The notes below the pieces were generated by a model, which was not told the DNA's origin, did not search any database, and was given only the letters and a program-made list of their open reading frames with translations. The translations under genes were made by a program, and so were the position numbers. From positions 248,001-312,000 of the forward strand of contig JAILXW010000003.1 in the NCBI GenBank assembly GCA_045430305.1: a DNA stretch of 64,000 bases. Reading direction: 5' to 3'. The stretch is from Agarilytica sp045430305 (GTDB lineage Bacteria > Pseudomonadota > Gammaproteobacteria > Pseudomonadales > Cellvibrionaceae). Below are positions 60,003-64,000 of this stretch, one piece after another. Each line of letters opens with the position of its first letter. Positions within the stretch are counted from its first letter, which is position 1.

Positions 60003-60764
60003 ATGCTGAAAATACGCCCCTGGCTGCTAGCCTTCGTCACATTGTGCTGCGCACAAGTTGCCGATGCGGGCATCTGGGATATTTTTAAACGCGATGGCGT
60101 CAACTTGGTTGTGACGGTACCCTACGTAGATATGCGTGCCGGGCCGGGGCGTGGGTTCCCTGTATTTCACTCGCTAGAAAAAGATGAAAAAATTCGCGTA
60201 TTTAAGCGCCGTACCGATTGGTTTAAAGTAGAATCAAGCGACGGCGTAACCGGCTGGGTACACCGCGCCGACCTCACGGAAACACAAGGAGCGCTAGGCG
60301 AAGAGGTGAGCTTCGCGGCTATTGGACGTCAAGATTACATTGATCGACGCCTCGAATTCGGTTTTTTAGGCGGTGACTTTGGTGGTACGGAATCCATGAC
60401 CACCTATTTAGCCTTTCACTTAACGCAAAATATTTCTTTCGAAGCCAAGCATACTGAGACCTTTAGCTCTGTCGCCAATAACAAACTCACAGCCTTACAT
60501 GCCGTACATCGCCCCTTTCCAGGCTGGCGTGTATCACCATTTTTTACAATGGGTGCTGGTGAAATTGAAATATCGCCCAGCTCCTCGCTGGTGCAACCAG
60601 AGGATAGAACCAACCCCATCTATACTGTAGGCGGGGGAACCTTTATCTATCTTTCGCGTCGATTCCTTGGGCGCCTCGAATATAACAATCACACGCTCAT
60701 TACGAGTCGTAACGTAAACGAAGAGGTTGAAGAATGGAAACTCGGTTTCAGCGTATTTTTTTAA
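60003..60764 (+). CDS. SH3-domain outer-membrane beta-barrel protein
   Basis: 253 residues. Signal peptide to about residue 22 (VADA|GIW), then a bacterial SH3 domain (VTVPYVDMRAGPGRGFPVFHSLEKDEKIRVFKRRTDWFKVESSDGVTGWVHRADL, about 33-95), then a short beta-barrel ending in LGFSVFF with a terminal Phe. It resembles the outer-membrane beta-barrel family known from Myxococcus and relatives (TIGR04565-like). SH3 domains of this kind bind peptidoglycan or protein partners. It overlaps the next gene by 31 bp, indicating translational coupling. Confidence 0.75.
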   Translation: MLKIRPWLLAFVTLCCAQVADAGIWDIFKRDGVNLVVTVPYVDMRAGPGRGFPVFHSLEKDEKIRVFKRRTDWFKVESSDGVTGWVHRADLTETQGALGEEVSFAAIGRQDYIDRRLEFGFLGGDFGGTESMTTYLAFHLTQNISFEAKHTETFSSVANNKLTALHAVHRPFPGWRVSPFFTMGAGEIEISPSSSLVQPEDRTNPIYTVGGGTFIYLSRRFLGRLEYNNHTLITSRNVNEEVEEWKLGFSVFF

Positions 60765-61396
60765 TGCTGGCCACGGCTGTGCTTCTATATGCGCCTCACA
60801 CGCTTGCGCAGAGAGACGCGAACCCGGAAGAAGCCACGATTTTAGATGAGGTCATTCAGCCCGACCTGAAACGCCGCAAAATTAAAGAAGATCAAATCGA
60901 CACAGAAAACTTTGAGCTAGGCGCCTATGCAGGGGTTATGAGCGTGGAAGATTTTGGCTCTAACAACACAACCGGCTATCGACTTGCGTATCACATTTCT
61001 GAAGACTGGTTTTTAGAAGGCGCATACGGTGAAACCGTCACCGGAGAATCTACTGCGGAATCACTCTTTGGCATAGGTGTTATTGAAGAGGACGCCCGCG
61101 TGCTTGAGTACACCAACGTATCGCTCGGCGTTAACTTGTTCCCCGGCGAAATTTTTCTCGGAAAAAACTACGCCTTTAACAGCCATATTTTTATCATCTT
61201 AGGTATCGGCGATACCAGCTTTGGTGGCGACGAATTTTTCACCTACAACTTTGGTGGCGGCTTTCGTTTGTTAATCACAGACTGGCTGGCCTACCGCCTC
61301 GATTTTCGCAACCACGTTTTCACCCACAACTTGCTAGGTGAAGAAAAGTCCATCCAAAACCTCGAGACCAACATGGGTCTTTCGATATTTTTCTAA
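60734..61396 (+). CDS. Outer-membrane beta-barrel protein
   Basis: 220 residues. AAGAGG seven bases ahead supports the ATG at 60734 within the previous gene; an ATG at 60764 overlaps its stop but lacks a good site. The signal peptide (METRFQR basic start, cleavage near TLA|Q) precedes a charged 30-residue segment and a beta-barrel (FELGAYAGVMSVEDFGSNNTTGYRLAYHISEDWFLEGAYG) ending LGLSIFF-like with terminal Phe (GLSIFF). It is similar in style to the preceding gene's barrel and may form a pair with it in the outer membrane. Confidence 0.75.
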   Translation: METRFQRIFLMLATAVLLYAPHTLAQRDANPEEATILDEVIQPDLKRRKIKEDQIDTENFELGAYAGVMSVEDFGSNNTTGYRLAYHISEDWFLEGAYGETVTGESTAESLFGIGVIEEDARVLEYTNVSLGVNLFPGEIFLGKNYAFNSHIFIILGIGDTSFGGDEFFTYNFGGGFRLLITDWLAYRLDFRNHVFTHNLLGEEKSIQNLETNMGLSIFF

Positions 61397-61407
61397 TGGA
61401 GTTGTTT

Positions 61408-61914
61408 ATGCGTAAAGTAATACTTGCCATTTTTATCTGCGCACTGAGTACCGCTGGCGTTGCCAAATCGACTAAGCACCAAGAACTCAAAGGTCCCGCA
61501 AAAGATTTCACGTTAAAATCGCGCAGCGGAAAAAACCTTCGCTTATCTGACTATCGCGGCCGCGTTGTCATGCTTAACTTCTGGGCATCTTGGTGCGGCC
61601 CCTGTAAACAAGAAATGCCCCTGCTCGATAAACTCGCACAACGCTATGGGCCTGCTGGCTTTAGCCTGCTTGGCGTAAATGTGGATGCCGACAAAAAAAT
61701 GGCCGATCGCGTTTTAAAAGATATTCCTGTAGATTTTGAAATTCTTTACGACCCCAAAAGTAAAGTAAGTGAACTTTACAAAGTAGATGTCATGCCCAGC
61801 TCCATTTTGATTGATTGTGACGGCAACTTGAATTACCTACATCGCGGTTACGTGCCAGGCGATGAAAAAGCCTATAAAAAGAAGGTTAAAGAATTATTAC
61901 GCGCCTGCAATTAA
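61408..61914 (+). CDS. TlpA/ResA-like periplasmic thioredoxin
   Basis: 168 residues from the ATG at 61408, supported by GGAG six bases upstream; an in-frame ATG at 61396 overlaps the previous stop. Signal peptide to about residue 18. The redox motif WASWCGPCKQEMP has Cys63 and Cys66, with the cis-Pro loop VMPSS further on. Two extra cysteines (LIDCDGN and the C-terminal RACN) are notable. TlpA-type proteins reduce disulfides, including apocytochrome c CxxCH cysteines and copper-site cysteines; the Cys-rich DUF4266 lipoprotein encoded next is an obvious candidate substrate. Confidence 0.88.
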   Translation: MRKVILAIFICALSTAGVAKSTKHQELKGPAKDFTLKSRSGKNLRLSDYRGRVVMLNFWASWCGPCKQEMPLLDKLAQRYGPAGFSLLGVNVDADKKMADRVLKDIPVDFEILYDPKSKVSELYKVDVMPSSILIDCDGNLNYLHRGYVPGDEKAYKKKVKELLRACN

Positions 61915-61933
61915 TCGGTAATCCGTAAACAGC

Positions 61934-62191
61934 ATGTCTATTTTTGTGAAAACAATATTTCTTGTTAGCTTGTGTGCACTCATGGGCGCCTGCTCGAGCG
62001 TAAATAACGTATTGGCAAAAATTGAACCTAAACCTTGGGTAAAACCCTATGAGCGCGACAATTTGGCAGACCCAATTATGTCTTTTGATCGCAACGGTGT
62101 AGAGGCGAGTTTTATGACCCACGGGTTTGGCAACCGGGAAGCTGCCATTGGCGCGGAAGGATCTGGAGGCGGTGGCTGTGGCTGTAACTAG
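61934..62191 (+). CDS. DUF4266 lipoprotein ending in GGGGCGCN
   Basis: 85 residues. Lipobox LMGAC (Cys20), then the DUF4266 core VKPYERDNLADPIMSFDRNGVEASFMTHGFGNREAAIG and a glycine tail GSGGGGCGCN (76-85) with two cysteines. The family is recognised by its KPYER and C-terminal GGGCGCN signature. Its DNA tail also contains GGAGG, which serves as the ribosome binding site of the next gene, so the two overlap by 14 bp. The role is unknown; a metal, haem or flavin attachment at the tail is speculation. Confidence 0.85.
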   Translation: MSIFVKTIFLVSLCALMGACSSVNNVLAKIEPKPWVKPYERDNLADPIMSFDRNGVEASFMTHGFGNREAAIGAEGSGGGGCGCN

Positions 62192-63374
62192 CCGATTTTA
62201 TTTCCTGACCATATTGATTGCTGCGCTATCAAGTGTTGCGGCCAATGCCGCAGTGCTACCCGAAGACCGCAGTGATATCTTATTCCATCAATACGAGGGG
62301 GACGACTCCACCTTTAACGGCCCTTCTATTCTTGTGCGCAAAGGCTTTAAAGATACTGTATCTGCTTGGGCCAATTATTACGTCGACTTCAACTCTGCCG
62401 CGTCTATTGATGTTGTTACCCAGGGCAGCCCTTACAAAGAGCAGCGCGTAGAAACCAGCTTTGGGGCCGATTACCTTTATAACAAGACTGTTCTTAGCAC
62501 GAGCTTTACCAACAGCAGTGAAAACGATTACGAAGCGGATAGCTTTTCGCTGGGCTTAAGCCAAGAATTTTTTGGTGACCTATCAACCTTCACCATGAAC
62601 TATGCCAAAGGTGAAGACGACATTTACCAAAACCGCAGAAACGGCCCCGGTGCCGGCGACATTATCGGAAGAGACTTTCAAGGCAACGCCCACCACCAAC
62701 GCTTTGCTATTGGCTGGACACAAATCCTTACCAAGAATTGGATTACTAGCTTTAACGCCGAGGCATCTATAGACGAAGGCTTCTTGCGTAACCCTTATCG
62801 CTCGGTACGCATTGTAAATGCGGCTGTAGGCGGCAATGATCAATTTCGCGAGACTGAAATTTATCCTGCTACCCGCAGCAGCCAAGCATATGCAGTCAAA
62901 AGCATGTATTACTTACCTTGGCGGTCAGCGGTTAAACTCGAATACCGCACCTTTAACGACAGCTGGCAAATTGAAGCAAACAACTACGAAATAAAATACA
63001 CCCACCCTTTTAAAGAAAACTGGATTTTCGATATTCGCTATCGTTTTTACGACCAAACTCAGGCGAGTTTTTACCGTGAATTTTTCGACTTCGCTGAACA
63101 ATTTGACTTTAGGGCAAGCGATAAAGAATTGAGTACCTTTAGCAATACCGCGATTGGCTTTGGCGTGACCTGGGAGTTTATTCCTACTTGGGCGCCTTTT
63201 GTTGATCGAGCGACGTTGAATTTCTACTTTGACTACGTAGATTATCAATACGACAACTTCCTGGATAAAAGACAATCTGTATTATCCGACCCTAACCGTG
63301 TCGAATTCGGCGAAGAAGACCCCTTCAGCTTTACAGCAAATATATCTCGTCTTTTCCTGTCGATTTGGTATTAG
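62178..63374 (+). CDS. DUF3570 outer-membrane protein
   Basis: About 398 residues from GTG 62178, which lies eight bases after GGAGG; the frame extends further upstream but only this start gives a proper signal peptide (SRFYFLTILIAALSSVAANA|AVLPED). The family stretches LFHQYEGDDSTFNGPSILVRKGF, VSAWANYYVDFNSAASIDVVT and NDYEADSFSLGLSQEFFGDL match DUF3570 from memory, a large beta-barrel ending in RLFLSIWY. DUF3570 and DUF4266 genes usually occur together. No ApbE flavin transferase, which I recall as a frequent neighbour, is inside the window. Confidence 0.85.
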   Translation: MAVTSRFYFLTILIAALSSVAANAAVLPEDRSDILFHQYEGDDSTFNGPSILVRKGFKDTVSAWANYYVDFNSAASIDVVTQGSPYKEQRVETSFGADYLYNKTVLSTSFTNSSENDYEADSFSLGLSQEFFGDLSTFTMNYAKGEDDIYQNRRNGPGAGDIIGRDFQGNAHHQRFAIGWTQILTKNWITSFNAEASIDEGFLRNPYRSVRIVNAAVGGNDQFRETEIYPATRSSQAYAVKSMYYLPWRSAVKLEYRTFNDSWQIEANNYEIKYTHPFKENWIFDIRYRFYDQTQASFYREFFDFAEQFDFRASDKELSTFSNTAIGFGVTWEFIPTWAPFVDRATLNFYFDYVDYQYDNFLDKRQSVLSDPNRVEFGEEDPFSFTANISRLFLSIWY

Positions 63375-63518
63375 TCAGCCAAGCAACACATCAAAACCTG
63401 CTTCACACTCTGAAGCCCATACACCCCAAACCCATAAATATTTGCTAGAATCGCCGCCAGTTTTAATGGCCCCCCAAAGTAGGGGATTGAAGTTAGGGAT
63501 TGGACCAGGAGATAGGCT

Positions 63519-64000
63519 ATGACCTTACCCAAACATTTACGCAACCTTTCACTCGCTATACTAGCAGCTGCATCGCAAACCCAAGCTGGCACGCTTGACG
63601 CCGACCTGAACAACGAAACACTGCATGCGCGCTACAACATCAACAGCGATAAAGCCCAAGTAGGTTTAAGCCTTGACGGCATGTTTACCGACGATAAAGG
63701 CGAAGCACTTTATTTCACAGCAAAAACACAAGGCAAACTAGGTAACTCTCAAAATATTCGCGGAGGCTTCGGTGGCCGCGCCTACTGGCTTTCGCCGGAC
63801 CAAGGGGACGACCTGCAAGCGTTTGCGCTCGGTGGCTATGTAAGTGTCGTGGTACCACAAGCACCCGACCTTACCATTGGAGCTGAGCTATTTTACGCAC
63901 CGAGCATCACCGTCAGTGACGACTGGGAAAATGTTAAACATTTGGAATTACGCGTTTCTTACCAATTATTTGAAAATGCTGCGGTGTACATGGGGATTCG
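63519..64000 (+). CDS. YfaZ-like outer-membrane protein (3' end outside the window)
   Basis: AGGAG lies seven bases before the ATG at 63519 and the frame is open to the window end (about 160 codons). A signal peptide (LRNLSLAILAAASQTQA|GTLD) precedes alternating beta-strand sequence (DADLNNETLHARYNINSDKAQVGLSLDGMF, GGFGGRAYWLSPDQGDDLQAFALGGYVSVVVPQAPDLTIGAELFYAPS) that matches the YfaZ family from memory. YfaZ proteins are small porin-like barrels of unknown role. A TAGAAT -10-like hexamer at about 63447 suggests its own promoter, separate from the preceding cluster. Confidence 0.72.
   Translation, partial: MTLPKHLRNLSLAILAAASQTQAGTLDADLNNETLHARYNINSDKAQVGLSLDGMFTDDKGEALYFTAKTQGKLGNSQNIRGGFGGRAYWLSPDQGDDLQAFALGGYVSVVVPQAPDLTIGAELFYAPSITVSDDWENVKHLELRVSYQLFENAAVYMGI

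Overview
This is chromosomal DNA of a marine-type gammaproteobacterium. The atp operon order, the glmU/glmR/glmS neighbourhood, the TonB-dependent receptors, the TRAP transporter and the many serine/glycine-rich surface lipoproteins suggest a Cellvibrionales-like relative (Saccharophagus/Teredinibacter type). That taxonomic call is an inference from gene content; no rRNA gene is present. Base composition looks moderate and fairly even. I saw no rRNA, tRNA, CRISPR array, prophage or intact insertion sequence.

Layout. 1-5.0 kb: the end of a TPR protein, a small lipoprotein, then a TRAP transporter for small organic acids (dctQ, dctM) with a YciA-like thioesterase, facing a convergent dctP. 5.1-9.3 kb: uvrD with a LexA-type box, then a zinc-protease-like lipoprotein. 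9.6-15.2 kb: a TonB receptor and, on the minus strand, an operon of an EAL-HDOD protein with a RegB/RegA-type redox two-component pair. 15.6-16.9 kb: a membrane protein resembling the eukaryotic ALG10 glucosyltransferase. 17-31 kb: glmS-glmR, a TonB receptor, glmU and the complete atpIBEFHAGDC operon, all on the minus strand. The amino-sugar genes have a receptor gene inserted among them, and parAB does not precede atpI.

31-37 kb is a rearranged accessory region: a second zinc-protease-like lipoprotein, a secreted protein, a lipoprotein aryl-sulfate sulfotransferase and an AlkC-type DNA glycosylase. A 236-bp direct repeat and broken copies of two genes show that the secreted-protein/alkC pair was duplicated and then partly lost around the sulfotransferase. 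37-50 kb carries a soluble REC-REC-histidine kinase, an AraC/GFA/SUKH/EamA cluster, an AhpD-like protein, a DRR-motif small protein, a large chemoreceptor, tex, an aquaporin with an unusual selectivity filter and a MarR regulator.

50-64 kb is the most interesting part. Two divergent gene sets flank a 678-bp regulatory region carrying spaced palindromes. Leftward are a mono-haem secreted protein, a di-haem LamG lipoprotein and a Tat-exported DUF1501-like protein, reminiscent of planctomycete cytochrome/DUF1501 gene sets. Rightward are a di-haem lipoprotein resembling the hydrazine synthase alpha subunit, then an SH3/beta-barrel protein, a second beta-barrel, a TlpA-like thioredoxin, a DUF4266 lipoprotein ending GGGGCGCN and a DUF3570 outer-membrane protein, followed by a YfaZ-like porin cut by the window end. 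All are exported, and together they look like an uncharacterised cell-envelope redox system.
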